Source: Marinomonas algicola (GTDB taxonomy: Bacteria; Pseudomonadota; Gammaproteobacteria; Pseudomonadales; Marinomonadaceae). Taken from it: DNA of 64,000 nt. Below are positions 8,393 to 16,740 of the stretch, in pieces. The notes beneath the pieces were generated by a model. That model ran no database searches. It had not been told where the DNA came from and saw only the letters and a program-made list of their open reading frames with translations. The position numbers were made by a program, and so were the translations under genes. The DNA is taken from positions 1,364,001-1,428,000 of the forward strand of contig NZ_CP061941.1 in NCBI RefSeq assembly GCF_014805825.1, read 5' to 3'. Each line of letters opens with the position of its first letter. The stretch's first letter is position 1.

Positions 8393-8998
8393 ATGCTCAT
8401 CGAATTGGAAAAAGCCCGTACTCGAAATAATTTAGTTCGCATATTTCGTGAAGATTTAGACGGTCCAGATGGTTGGAGCGATGGTTTTGTAGTTGCCGCC
8501 AATGAAGAAATGGTGATTCTGCAATTATTAGACGAAAGTATTCGCTTAAATGGCTACCAAGTTTTGTTCTTAGAAGACATCAGTGATTTCGTTCATCCTG
8601 CGCCTTTTAATGATTTTCAAAAGCGTGTGTTGGAACTTCGTGGAGAAGAAGTAGAATATCTTAATATTGAATTGGGTGATCTAGGACAGCTATTACTGGA
8701 TATCAGTGAAGAATTTGGTCTTGTTACTTTGCATCGAGAAGAGTCTGAAAGTGATAGTTGTGAGATTGGCCGTGTCTTAAAGGTTGATGCAGTAACGTTT
8801 GAACTGGAAGAAATTGGTTCGGATGCTCGTTGGTTTGATGACACCTATGAATACGATTTGTATGACATTACTCGTATTGAATTTGGTGGCGCTTATGAAG
8901 ATGCGTTATTGCTTGTTAATGAAGATTTGGGCGATGATGCCTACGAGTTGTCCGAGGAATATGAAGACGATGACTTTGACGAAGTAGAAACACGTTAA
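8393..8998 (+). CDS. Acidic hypothetical protein with an apparent internal duplication
   Basis: I do not recognise this 201-residue protein. It is strongly acidic, with a Glu/Asp-rich C-terminal tail (about 180-201). Two stretches look like copies of one beta-rich unit: about 15-75 (RIFREDL...GFVVAANEEMVILQLL...LEDISDF) and about 112-172 (TLHREES...GRVLKVDAVTFELEEI...YDITRIEF). This suggests two small SH3-like barrels, but only by eye. A good ribosome site (AGGGAG) precedes the ATG, and a clear terminator follows at 9022. It is a soluble protein with no signal peptide. Confidence 0.75.
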   Translation: MLIELEKARTRNNLVRIFREDLDGPDGWSDGFVVAANEEMVILQLLDESIRLNGYQVLFLEDISDFVHPAPFNDFQKRVLELRGEEVEYLNIELGDLGQLLLDISEEFGLVTLHREESESDSCEIGRVLKVDAVTFELEEIGSDARWFDDTYEYDLYDITRIEFGGAYEDALLLVNEDLGDDAYELSEEYEDDDFDEVETR

Positions 8999-9021
8999 TT
9001 ATTGGTTATAACAAAGACAGG

Positions 9022-9045
9022 CGCCTCTAATTAGAGGCGTTTTTT
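9022..9045 (+). terminator. Rho-independent terminator after the acidic protein gene
   Basis: Perfect 18-nt palindrome (CGCCTCTAATTAGAGGCG) at 9022-9039 followed by six T residues. It lies 24 bp after the stop at 8998 and before the YwbE-like gene. Confidence 0.9.
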
Positions 9046-9105
9046 CGTACTTGTTTGTCGCTACTGCATTTAGTGCTGATTTGCTGTTTATTATTAGGTA
9101 ATGTT

Positions 9106-9303
9106 ATGTCCGTACCATCAAGGTCAAAGATAAAAATTGGTTCAAAAGTAATGATCATACAAAAACAAGATCAGGCTTCCGGAGAGCTTACACAAGGTAA
9201 GGTTGAAAGGTTGTTAACGAAATCCCCCAATCACCCTCATGGCATAAAAGTTCGGCTTGATACCGGTGAAGTAGGTCGCGTTCAATCGTTAGACGAAACC
9301 TAG
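9106..9303 (+). CDS. YwbE family (DUF2196) small protein
   Basis: Small protein of 65 residues matching the YwbE/DUF2196 family by its core KQDQASGELTQGKVERLLTK and SPNHPHGIKVRL, ending GRVQSL. Members are KOW-like single-domain proteins without an established function. ATG at 9106 was chosen because AGG lies seven bases upstream and the family starts near here. A longer frame from TTG at 9055 begins only ten bases beyond the terminator and adds unrelated residues. The gene ends 7 bp from the convergent lipid A acyltransferase gene. Confidence 0.8.
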   Translation: MSVPSRSKIKIGSKVMIIQKQDQASGELTQGKVERLLTKSPNHPHGIKVRLDTGEVGRVQSLDET

Positions 9304-9310
9304 TCAAGTT

Positions 9311-10243
9311 TTAATAAGGGTCTTTATCAGCCTCATTTTGTTGAGTTTTGAAGCGTCTATGAGTCCAAAAGTATTGCTCCTTTTTGGTGTTAATTAATTG
9401 CTCCATCATCTTGTTCATGGCAATGGCATTGTCCACATCATCTGGATAGGGGAAGCCCTCTGGTGTCTCTTGCAGAGAAATGTGATAGCCCGTTTCCGTG
9501 CGATAATAGTCATACAGTAAAACAGGGGCGTCGGTAATTCTAGAAACCTTTCCAATATGGGCGATGGTGGCGCAATTGATTCCAAAAAAAGGCGCAAATA
9601 CGGAAGCTTTTCTACCATAATCTTGATCGACAGCGTACCAAACTGCACGATTGCTTTTTAGTGTTTTTACGACTTCTCTCATATTGCTTCTTTCGATGGT
9701 TTTCTCAAAAGTTCTTTCTCTTTGACGCTCCATAATCCAGTTAAGAACTGGATTGCTTTGAAGTTTATAAATAGGGTGAACCTTAACAAAACGCGTCATT
9801 TGACCACCACATAAATCAATAGAAGAAAAGTGACCGCCAATAATGACGCAGCCTTTTTCTTGATCAAACGTCTTTTTTAAGAGTGCTTCTCCTGAGAAAG
9901 TAACACGTGGCGCTGTATGTTCTACAGGAAAGAACCAGCTTATTAGCATTTCAAAAAAGCCCATCCCCATACTCTCAAAGTGTTTTTGGGCGAGTTGCTT
10001 CCTTTCATTCTGACTCATGGTTGGGTAACACAGTTTAAGATTGGTTAAACAAATATTGCGTCTACGGGGACTGATTTTATGTAAGAGTCGACCAACCTGC
10101 TTTCCCAAAAAACGTTGTAATTTCCATGGTAAATGAGCCAGCAACCATGCGATGCCAACCCCAAACCAAGTCGGCCAATAACGAGGAGACACATAAGGCC
10201 AAATACTTTGATTTAAGGTACTAATTTTTTTCGGTTTTGCCAT
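9311..10243 (-). CDS. Lipid A late acyltransferase, LpxL/LpxM (HtrB/MsbB) family
   Basis: Inner-membrane acyltransferase of 310 residues that adds a secondary acyl chain to Kdo2-lipid A. The HX4D catalytic motif is GGHFSSID, with H138 and D143, and the family C-terminal FWTHRRFK is present. A hydrophobic N-terminal segment (about 24-40) would anchor it in the membrane. The gene overlaps the upstream Kdo kinase gene by 23 bp, so the pair forms a lipopolysaccharide inner-core operon. Which position is acylated and with which chain length cannot be told from the sequence. Confidence 0.9.
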   Translation of the reverse strand: MAKPKKISTLNQSIWPYVSPRYWPTWFGVGIAWLLAHLPWKLQRFLGKQVGRLLHKISPRRRNICLTNLKLCYPTMSQNERKQLAQKHFESMGMGFFEMLISWFFPVEHTAPRVTFSGEALLKKTFDQEKGCVIIGGHFSSIDLCGGQMTRFVKVHPIYKLQSNPVLNWIMERQRERTFEKTIERSNMREVVKTLKSNRAVWYAVDQDYGRKASVFAPFFGINCATIAHIGKVSRITDAPVLLYDYYRTETGYHISLQETPEGFPYPDDVDNAIAMNKMMEQLINTKKEQYFWTHRRFKTQQNEADKDPY

Positions 10244-10940
10244 GGTAGCCTTCTAGTAATTGAGACCAATAATGTTCTTTAAAATGAATGTCATTATGTA
10301 AATCATTTTCTTTTTTTAAAGATCGAAGCAGACGTTGTAAATTGCTTTCTTGCCAGTCATTTCTCGGTGTGCGTTGATCGCATTTATCAAAATCAATTAG
10401 CCATATCTTTTGTGTTTGATCGATCATGATGTTGTGGCAATTTAAGTCTGAATGATAGATACCTGCTTGGTGGAAACGCCTAATAGTCTGCCCAATTTCG
10501 TGCCAATCTATTGAACTTTTTTCTTTTAAATAAACGAATAGTTCTTTCGTATTTTTGAGTGTTTCAATAAGTATGAAGGCTTCATAAAATCCGTGATATT
10601 TAACGACTTTTCCTGCGATTGCTCGTGGAACAGGTAGGCCTTTATTTGTCATATACTCAAGAAGTTGTAGTTCTTGGGATGGGCGGGTTTTTTCCATGCC
10701 TTTAAAAAGGAACCGGTACTTTATGAACTTTGAAATAAGTCCACCTCGACGGTATTTTCTTAATACATACGCGCCAAAGTTGTTTTCTATAAACCAAACG
10801 GTGCCACGGCCACTAGCGGTGCCGACAAGTTCATTTCGCGATAGCCAATAGTCAGCCGAAAACCAATCTTCAGTGATAGGAAGAGCTGTATCACTGAGGA
10901 GTAACTCACTATTATTAGTAACTAATTGTCTTTGAAGCAT
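10221..10940 (-). CDS. kdkA: 3-deoxy-D-manno-octulosonic acid (Kdo) kinase
   Basis: Kinase of 239 residues in the KdkA/WaaP-like eukaryotic-kinase fold that phosphorylates Kdo of the lipopolysaccharide inner core. The catalytic loop HSDLNCHN lies at 163-170 and the metal motif LIDFDKC at 181-187. The N-terminal WFIENNFGAYVLRKYRRGG matches the nucleotide-binding part of KdkA. It overlaps the acyltransferase gene downstream and diverges from the family 9 glycosyltransferase gene across a 121-bp gap. A single phosphorylated Kdo is typical of organisms with this enzyme, as in Haemophilus and Vibrio. Confidence 0.92.
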   Translation of the reverse strand: MLQRQLVTNNSELLLSDTALPITEDWFSADYWLSRNELVGTASGRGTVWFIENNFGAYVLRKYRRGGLISKFIKYRFLFKGMEKTRPSQELQLLEYMTNKGLPVPRAIAGKVVKYHGFYEAFILIETLKNTKELFVYLKEKSSIDWHEIGQTIRRFHQAGIYHSDLNCHNIMIDQTQKIWLIDFDKCDQRTPRNDWQESNLQRLLRSLKKENDLHNDIHFKEHYWSQLLEGYHGKTEKN

Positions 10941-11023
10941 CTTTAGATCAGTTTTTCGTTATGAGTAAATAAGGCTGATGGAGTTTGTTTTTTATAAGCT
11001 CACTTTTATGTCGTAAGGTATTC

Positions 11024-11029
11024 TATAAT
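11024..11029 (+). promoter_or_regulatory. Possible -10 element upstream of the glycosyltransferase gene
   Basis: TATAAT lies 33 bp before the ATG at 11062. No convincing -35 hexamer is found at the proper distance, so this is only a candidate promoter. Confidence 0.35.
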
Positions 11030-11061
11030 AGACATCGTTTGAACGCAGTACTTGAGGCAAA

Positions 11062-12081
11062 ATGAATTTAGATAAGATTAATCACATTGCTATTCTTCGG
11101 TTATCCGCTCTAGGCGATGTTTGTCATGCTATGTTTGTTGTGCATGCAATTAAGTTACGTTATCCAAAGGCAAAAATCACTTGGATAACAGGTCCTTTAG
11201 AGTCAAATCTTGTACGTCATTTATCTGATGTAGATGTGCAGGTATACGATAAAAAAACCGGAGTAAAAGGGATGTATGAGCTAGGAAAAGCGCTCTCACA
11301 TCTTCATTTTGATGTTTTGTTACACATGCAATGGTCTTTAAGAGCGAGCTTTTTAAGTAGGATGATTAGTGCAAAGCAACGCATTGGTTTTGCTTTAAGT
11401 CACTCAAGAGAAAAACAACATTGGTTTGTTAATAAATTGGCCCCAGAGCCGCAAGGGCCACATGTATTAGACGCTTTATTTTCATTGGCACAGGCTATTG
11501 GTGTGACTAATCTGCCTGCACACTGTGACATTCATTTGGAAACGCTGACAGAATCACTCCCTGAACGTTTTGTTGTGATTAATCCGAGTGCGTCGAAAGC
11601 AGAACGTAATTGGACTGTTCAAGGGTATCAAGGACTTATCAAATACTGTTTAGATCAAAATATTACGGTCGTGTTGACAGGGAGCCCTGCGCCATCGGAA
11701 GTGTTTTTTGCTAATGAGATACTTAAGGGGATTTCGCCCTCACCAAAATTAATTAATCTAGTGGGTCAAACCAGTCTATCGCACATGCTAAGTGTCATTA
11801 AGGCCGCGGAGTTAATTGTATCTCCTGATACGGGACCTGCGCACATGGGTACTCTTGTGGGTACCCCCGTAATAGGCTTATATGCCCATTCAAACCCAAA
11901 AAGAACAGGACCTTATCAAGATTTAGATAAGGTCGTTTCTGCCTATGATGTGTTGGCGGTAAAAGAATACGCTAAACCCGTATCTCAGTTGCCTTGGGCT
12001 GCGAGAGTGCATTATGCTGATGCTATGAATAATATACTTTTAGACGATGTATTAAAGGTTGTGGAAAGCGTATTAAAGTAA
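11062..12081 (+). CDS. Glycosyltransferase family 9, heptosyltransferase-like
   Basis: Cytoplasmic-face glycosyltransferase of 339 residues in the ADP-heptose:LPS heptosyltransferase family. The N-terminus ILRLSALGDVCHAM and the C-terminal donor-site motif SPDTGPAHMGTLVGTP are characteristic of GT9. It lies divergent to the Kdo kinase and lipid A acyltransferase genes, so it probably adds a core sugar next to Kdo. Whether it is WaaC, WaaF or a related enzyme cannot be decided. A 12-bp stem-loop between its end and the convergent MTHFR-like gene may end transcription of both. Confidence 0.88.
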   Translation: MNLDKINHIAILRLSALGDVCHAMFVVHAIKLRYPKAKITWITGPLESNLVRHLSDVDVQVYDKKTGVKGMYELGKALSHLHFDVLLHMQWSLRASFLSRMISAKQRIGFALSHSREKQHWFVNKLAPEPQGPHVLDALFSLAQAIGVTNLPAHCDIHLETLTESLPERFVVINPSASKAERNWTVQGYQGLIKYCLDQNITVVLTGSPAPSEVFFANEILKGISPSPKLINLVGQTSLSHMLSVIKAAELIVSPDTGPAHMGTLVGTPVIGLYAHSNPKRTGPYQDLDKVVSAYDVLAVKEYAKPVSQLPWAARVHYADAMNNILLDDVLKVVESVLK

Positions 12082-12093
12082 TTAATAAAATGC

Positions 12094-12126
12094 ACAGAAC
12101 AAATGAGTCAAACGCATTTGTTCTGT
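12094..12126. terminator. Stem-loop between convergent genes, probable bidirectional terminator
   Basis: Perfect 12-bp stem (ACAGAACAAATG with CATTTGTTCTGT) and a 9-nt loop, between stops at 12081 (+) and 12145 (-). The flanking T tract is weak, so termination efficiency is uncertain. Confidence 0.6.
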
Positions 12127-12144
12127 TGTTAAATTTAATAACCT

Positions 12145-13098
12145 TTAAAGGGCGCGCTCTGCTAGTTTTAAATCTAAAGTGGCTTTTAACAGTTTGAATA
12201 AGCGAATTGACGCGTCAATTTCATCTTTTCTATTGGTTAAACTTTCAATATTAAGTCCAAGGGGCACGTCCAGATCAAGCGTTGCCTCAATAATTTGCTC
12301 TAAGGCGTTACGGCAAATTTTAATGGACTCAGCTAATGGGTCTTTTGCATCTAAAATGCGATGTCTTGTGGCGTCTGGAATGGAAATGCCTAACCACTCC
12401 ATAAAATCTAACGTCTTCTCACTGCCACAAGGAGTAAAGGTCAATATGATGCGTTTAGGTTGGCTATTTTGCTCACGGCATTCTCTAGCATAACGACTTA
12501 TTAAATCAATGGTTGCTTGTGGGTTGTAAACGGCTTGGGAAATAAAGAAGTCGCAACCATCAGCTGATTTCTTTAATAGTCGCTCATGCTCATCTCCTTT
12601 CTTCGCGTGGCGCTCAGCAATGGTTACACCGCCTAAATTAAATTCTTGAGGCTGGCTCTTTAAGCAATTATAAGCGTTGGATAATGGTAATTGAATATTA
12701 CCCTCTGAAGAAGGGGAGCCGACTAAAACAAGGTCACGTATTCCAAAGGTGTGCCATGACTCGTCAAGCCATTTGATAAACTCGTGCTCAGATCGAGCCG
12801 AAACACTTTTGTAGGTAATGACCGGTTTCCTCGCAAGTTGGCTTAATCTATTTGACCAAGCTCTTGGATCATGTGTTTCCATAAATGGGAATGGTCTAGG
12901 CTTATCAGTACGGCTACTCTCATCCTGAATGTCATAAACAATTAAGCCATCAAATTCAATATGATGTAAGCGATTCATTAATTTGGTTGAAACTTCGATT
13001 AGCATTGGCTCTTCAAGAGACGATTTTGGTGGTGTTGTTCCAATAAAATAGACTCCTCTAGAAGGGTCTTGGAATTTACTTGCTAATACAGATTTCAT
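12145..13098 (-). CDS. Methylenetetrahydrofolate reductase-like protein
   Basis: Flavin TIM-barrel protein of about 317 residues related to 5,10-methylenetetrahydrofolate reductase. Recognisable features are the EFDGLIVYDIQDE strand, the HxFGIRDLVLVGSPSSEG segment that corresponds to MetF's folate/flavin region, and GCDFFISQAVYNP. I chose ATG at 13098 because GAG lies about 9 bases upstream and the in-frame ATG at 13158 has no ribosome site. It diverges too far from canonical MetF to be called metF on this evidence, and it stands alone rather than with methionine genes. It may act on another one-carbon carrier reaction. Confidence 0.75.
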   Translation of the reverse strand: MKSVLASKFQDPSRGVYFIGTTPPKSSLEEPMLIEVSTKLMNRLHHIEFDGLIVYDIQDESSRTDKPRPFPFMETHDPRAWSNRLSQLARKPVITYKSVSARSEHEFIKWLDESWHTFGIRDLVLVGSPSSEGNIQLPLSNAYNCLKSQPQEFNLGGVTIAERHAKKGDEHERLLKKSADGCDFFISQAVYNPQATIDLISRYARECREQNSQPKRIILTFTPCGSEKTLDFMEWLGISIPDATRHRILDAKDPLAESIKICRNALEQIIEATLDLDVPLGLNIESLTNRKDEIDASIRLFKLLKATLDLKLAERAL

Positions 13099-13261
13099 AA
13101 TGGCACACTCATAGTTAAAACGGAAACCGATCCATCGCTGGGTTTCATATCTACCCATTGGATGTCGCTATTTTAACAGTGAATTGAATTCAAGATCTTT
13201 ATAATAGTGTTGAAAATTATTAATGTTAAAGTGAGGTTTGTTAATTCATGGAGGCTAGCTT

Positions 13262-13804
13262 ATGAAAAATGTAGATCTTGCAGTGATTGAGGCGAGTGAG
13301 AAAATGCCGCCTGTGCATTTGTGGAAACCCGAATTATGCGGGGATATGGATTTAGTTATTCGGGCGAACGGCGAATGGATTCATGAAGGGGCTCCTATGA
13401 AGCGGGCTTCGATGAGAAAAATGTTTAGTCGTATTTTATGGTTAGAGGATGGAGAGCATTATCTTGTTACACCCCATGAGAAAGTGCGTATTCAGGTAGA
13501 AGATGCTCCTTTTTTGGTAACACAATCGAACATAGAGCGTGATTCTAATGCTTGCCTAGTGACTTTTACAACTAATGTAGATGATGTTTTAGTGCTCGGA
13601 AAGGGTTGCGATTTGTGGGTTGAAAAAGGACCAGAAGGCGATCGACCTTACCTTAGTATGAGGTACGGAATGAAGGCCATGCTGCATCGAAGTGTGTATT
13701 ATGATCTGGTTAATAATGGGTATGAAAAAGAAATCGAGGGAAAACAGCATGTCTGTATTGAAAGTGCAGGTAAAGAATTTTCACTAGGCGTTTTTGATAC
13801 CTAG
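13262..13804 (+). CDS. DUF1285 family protein
   Basis: Protein of 180 residues matching DUF1285. The N-terminal PPVHLWKPELCGDMDLVI, the WIHEGAPMKR segment and the C-terminal MLHRSVYYDLV are the recognisable parts. The predicted fold is two small beta-rich domains; structural relatives have been proposed to bind small ligands, but no function is established. A strong ribosome site (GGAGG) lies 8 bases before the ATG. It diverges from the MTHFR-like gene and precedes the DEAD-box helicase. Confidence 0.85.
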   Translation: MKNVDLAVIEASEKMPPVHLWKPELCGDMDLVIRANGEWIHEGAPMKRASMRKMFSRILWLEDGEHYLVTPHEKVRIQVEDAPFLVTQSNIERDSNACLVTFTTNVDDVLVLGKGCDLWVEKGPEGDRPYLSMRYGMKAMLHRSVYYDLVNNGYEKEIEGKQHVCIESAGKEFSLGVFDT

Positions 13805-13935
13805 TTTGGGGGATAAATATCGTTACTAAAGGTCGTCTTATTATGTAATAGAGTATTACCATTGTCAGCTCATAAGGTATAATTCATGATCTGTTGACAG
13901 CAAGTGCTGTATTTTTTATTTACGAGGTTATTTTT

Positions 13936-15273
13936 TTGCAATTTACTGATTTTGGTTTCGACAATCGTATTCTCCAATCATTAGGCCATTTAGGCTTTGA
14001 TGAAGCAACTGAGATACAAGCCCGTGCTATTCCGGAAGCGATGGCCGGACGTGACTTATTAGCGTCATCCAAAACCGGATCAGGAAAAACCTTAGCGTAT
14101 TTATTACCAGCATTGCACCGTGTTTATAAAGTCAAGCCTTTGTCCAAGCGCGATCCTCGTGTTGTGGTCCTAGTGCCGACTCGAGAATTAGCGAAACAGG
14201 TTTTTGCTCAGCTTCGATTATTGCTTGCGGCTACACGCTTTACATCGAATTTAATTTTGGGTGGTGAAAACTTTAACGATCAAATTAAAGCCTTGCAAAA
14301 AGACCCTCACTTTATTGTGGCAACACCCGGTCGATTGGTCGATCACTTAAAACAACGAAACTTTTTTTTAGATGGACTTGAATTGCTGATTCTAGATGAA
14401 GCAGATCGGATGCTTGATTTAGGGTTTGCAGAACAGCTTAAATACATTGACGATGCCGCTAACCATAGATTGCGCCAGACATTATTCTTTTCAGCCACTC
14501 TCGATAATACTGACGTAAATGAAATTGCGCAGCTTTTACTGAGAGAGGCATCTCGTGTGGCTGTTGGTTCAGGTATCGATGAACATAAAGACATCACTCA
14601 GGCGTTTTATCTGGCTGACCATCTAGATCATAAAGAAGCATTATTGACGCATTTGTTGACGCATGAAACCATTAAACAAGCCATCATTTTTACGGCGACA
14701 AAAGCGGATACAGTGCGTCTGTCAGAAAAAATTCTTGCCTTGGGCCACACTACGCAGGCGTTAAATGGTGATTTGTCTCAAGCGGCTCGTAACAAGACGA
14801 TGGACAGCTTTTCTCGTGGGCATTTTCAAGTGTTGGTAAGCACGGATGTGGGCTCTCGGGGCTTGGATATTGCTAATGTCTCCCATGTGATTAACTTTGA
14901 TATTCCCAAGCAAGTTGAAGAATATGTGCATAGAACCGGAAGAACGGGCCGTGCTGGGTTTAAAGGTGATGCAATCTCTTTAGTTGGACCGAAAGATTGG
15001 CACAATTTTAAAGCGTTAGAGGTGTTTTTAAAGCGGTCTTTCTCCTTCTCTGTGATTGAAAGTTTAGCGCCATCATTTAAAGGGCTTGCTGCTAAAAAAG
15101 TATCGACGGTCTCAAGTAAAAAAATTCAAGAAAAGTCTCATCAAATACAGCCAAAAAGTAAAAAATCTACGGGCACTAAAAAACGTTTTGATGTGTCTCA
15201 ACAGGAAGGTTTTGAACCATTTCGCTTGCCAAAAAATAAACGAACATTGCCAATTGATGATTCTGAAGATTAG
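13936..15273 (+). CDS. srmB: DEAD-box ATP-dependent RNA helicase, SrmB-like
   Basis: RNA helicase of 445 residues; SrmB acts in 50S subunit assembly in E. coli. Motifs in order: Q motif FTDFGF...TEIQ (about 3-28), motif I SSKTGSGKT (44-52), Ia PTRELA (81-86), Ib TPGR (130-133), II DEAD (154-157), III SAT (186-188), and VI HRTGRTGR. The C-terminal tail of about 70 residues is Lys/Ser-rich and basic, as in RNA-binding helicase tails. The TTG at 13936 is chosen because GAGG lies 8 bases upstream and the family begins with FTDFGF; a longer ATG frame from 13894 lacks such a site. Paralogue naming (SrmB versus RhlE) is tentative. Confidence 0.85.
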   Translation: MQFTDFGFDNRILQSLGHLGFDEATEIQARAIPEAMAGRDLLASSKTGSGKTLAYLLPALHRVYKVKPLSKRDPRVVVLVPTRELAKQVFAQLRLLLAATRFTSNLILGGENFNDQIKALQKDPHFIVATPGRLVDHLKQRNFFLDGLELLILDEADRMLDLGFAEQLKYIDDAANHRLRQTLFFSATLDNTDVNEIAQLLLREASRVAVGSGIDEHKDITQAFYLADHLDHKEALLTHLLTHETIKQAIIFTATKADTVRLSEKILALGHTTQALNGDLSQAARNKTMDSFSRGHFQVLVSTDVGSRGLDIANVSHVINFDIPKQVEEYVHRTGRTGRAGFKGDAISLVGPKDWHNFKALEVFLKRSFSFSVIESLAPSFKGLAAKKVSTVSSKKIQEKSHQIQPKSKKSTGTKKRFDVSQQEGFEPFRLPKNKRTLPIDDSED

Positions 15274-15385
15274 AATACAGTTTAATTACGGATATAAGGT
15301 TGCAGGTTGATATTTGTATTGATTTGCAAAGCTACCTTGACAGATTTTACTTCTGGGCTAATTATAAGTTCTTTCTTATCTATAT

Positions 15386-15400
15386 GGAGATAAGGTCATT
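15386..15400 (+). promoter_or_regulatory. Shine-Dalgarno (GGAGA) and ATT start codon of the LysR-type gene
   Basis: GGAGA at 15386-15390 lies eight bases before ATT at 15398-15400, where the conserved LysR N-terminus begins (next residues NRLPPLNAL). Between the in-frame stop at 15365 and this ATT there is no ATG, GTG, TTG or CTG in frame. ATT is a known rare initiation codon (infC, pcnB), used for translational restriction. Confidence 0.7.
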
Positions 15401-16291
15401 AATCGTTTACCGCCACTAAATGCACTGAAATCATTTGAATCGGCCGCGAGGCACGGAAGCTTTAATAAAGCCGCTCAGGAGTTATTTGTCACTCCTTCCG
15501 CAATAAGTCATCAAATAAAAACGCTCGAATCCTTTCTTGGCCTTGAGCTTTTTCGCCGTACTAAACGAAAAGTCATTTTGACTGAGGCCGGAGAAGAGTA
15601 CATTGAACCAATCAAAAAGGTATTCGAGCTGATTGAGATGGCCACTAATGATGTCTTGAGTAAGCAAAAGCAAGGTTCTTTACATTTAGCGGTCTCTCCT
15701 ATCTTTTTGAATCGCTGGCTAATGCCTAGATTGGGTGACTTTTACGCCAAACACCCTGAGATAGAACTGGAAATCAGTTCGTCAGTTGGACTCATTAATT
15801 TTGATGTGGCTGATATCGACATGGCGGTGTATTTTGGTAATGGTGAATGGGAGGATGTAGAGCAACACTTTTTAAAACCGGTCATTTTAGCTCCTGTTTG
15901 CAATCCAAAAATTATAAAAAATGATCTACCTATCAATACACCGGAAGACATGCGTTTTTACCCTTTGCTGCATGTCACTAAACGTAAATATGAATGGCAT
16001 GGTTGGTTAGAGCAGAATGATTTAGACCCGAAACTTTTTCGCCGAGGGTTGATGTTTTCGACTGGGTCGTTGACGGCCGGTGCCGCGGTACAAGGTTTAG
16101 GGATTGCTTTGGCTGATCCTGATCTAATTCAGCCAGATGTAGAGTCAGGTAAGTTAGTGGTTTTATTTGAGCAGCACCTTATTACAAATCGCTCATTCTA
16201 TTTGGTCTATCAAAAACGACGATCTATGACACCAGCCATGAAAGCGTTTAAAAATTGGATGATGCAGGAAATTCAACCAAATCCAGAGTAA
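15398..16291 (+). CDS. LysR-type regulator, GcvA-like, with ATT start
   Basis: Transcription factor of 297 residues. The winged helix-turn-helix is intact (about 5-63: RLPPLNALKSFESAARHGSF then VTPSAISHQIKTLE and LGLELFRR), followed by the ligand-binding domain (QGSLHLAVSPIF...GIALADPDLI). The domain order and length fit GcvA-like members. Starting at the first ordinary codon (TTG 15578) would delete the whole DNA-binding domain, so translation very probably starts at ATT, 8 bases after GGAGA. A sequencing change in an original ATG is the alternative. The gene next downstream is ppnP, 77 bp on; targets are unknown. Confidence 0.85.
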   Translation: MNRLPPLNALKSFESAARHGSFNKAAQELFVTPSAISHQIKTLESFLGLELFRRTKRKVILTEAGEEYIEPIKKVFELIEMATNDVLSKQKQGSLHLAVSPIFLNRWLMPRLGDFYAKHPEIELEISSSVGLINFDVADIDMAVYFGNGEWEDVEQHFLKPVILAPVCNPKIIKNDLPINTPEDMRFYPLLHVTKRKYEWHGWLEQNDLDPKLFRRGLMFSTGSLTAGAAVQGLGIALADPDLIQPDVESGKLVVLFEQHLITNRSFYLVYQKRRSMTPAMKAFKNWMMQEIQPNPE

Positions 16292-16368
16292 TTACATTAG
16301 AAAGTGTTCGCTGTATGTAGGTAAAAACCGTATATTACTTATTTTAAAAAATAGTCTAAGGGGTTGAT

Positions 16369-16656
16369 ATGTCTGCACTTGCAGTGAATAGTTATTTTGA
16401 TGATAGGGTTAAGTCTATTGCATTAGAAAATGCCGAAGGTTCCTCAACTGTAGGTGTTATGACTGTTGGCGAGTATGCATTTGGAACCGTTAAACGTGAG
16501 TATATGACAGTCGTGTCTGGCGCTCTTAAAGTACGTTTACCGAATAGTAGTGATTGGCAGATCTTTGAGAAGGGGCAAACATTTATTGTTGAAGCAAATC
16601 AGAGTTTCGATGTTATTGTTACTGAAACAACCGCTTATTTGTGCCGTTACGAATAA
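16369..16656 (+). CDS. ppnP: Pyrimidine/purine nucleoside phosphorylase PpnP
   Basis: Small cupin-fold enzyme of 95 residues that cleaves nucleosides with phosphate to base and ribose-1-phosphate, with broad specificity in E. coli (YaiE). Recognisable stretches are NSYFDDRVKSIAL, TVGVMTVGEYAFGT, FEKGQTFIVEANQSFDV and the C-terminal TAYLCRY. The start has a ribosome site (AAGGGG). It is monocistronic: it follows the LysR gene and is closed by a strong bidirectional terminator. It belongs to nucleoside salvage. Confidence 0.93.
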   Translation: MSALAVNSYFDDRVKSIALENAEGSSTVGVMTVGEYAFGTVKREYMTVVSGALKVRLPNSSDWQIFEKGQTFIVEANQSFDVIVTETTAYLCRYE

Positions 16657-16691
16657 TTATTTTAGAACACAGATCCATAAATAAATGAAAT

Positions 16692-16727
16692 AAAAGGGGC
16701 GTCGCGATAATTTGCTTCGCCCCTTTT
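16692..16727. terminator. Bidirectional Rho-independent terminator between ppnP and mltD
   Basis: A 10-bp stem (AAAAGGGGCG with CGCCCCTTTT) with T tracts on both strands, between convergent stops at 16656 and 16741. Confidence 0.88.
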
Positions 16728-16740
16728 AGGTGACTGATTA

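Noticed and set aside
15578..16291. LysR gene as a truncated pseudogene beginning at TTG 15578
   Set aside because: The missing DNA-binding domain is fully coded in frame just upstream, with a good ribosome site and ATT start.
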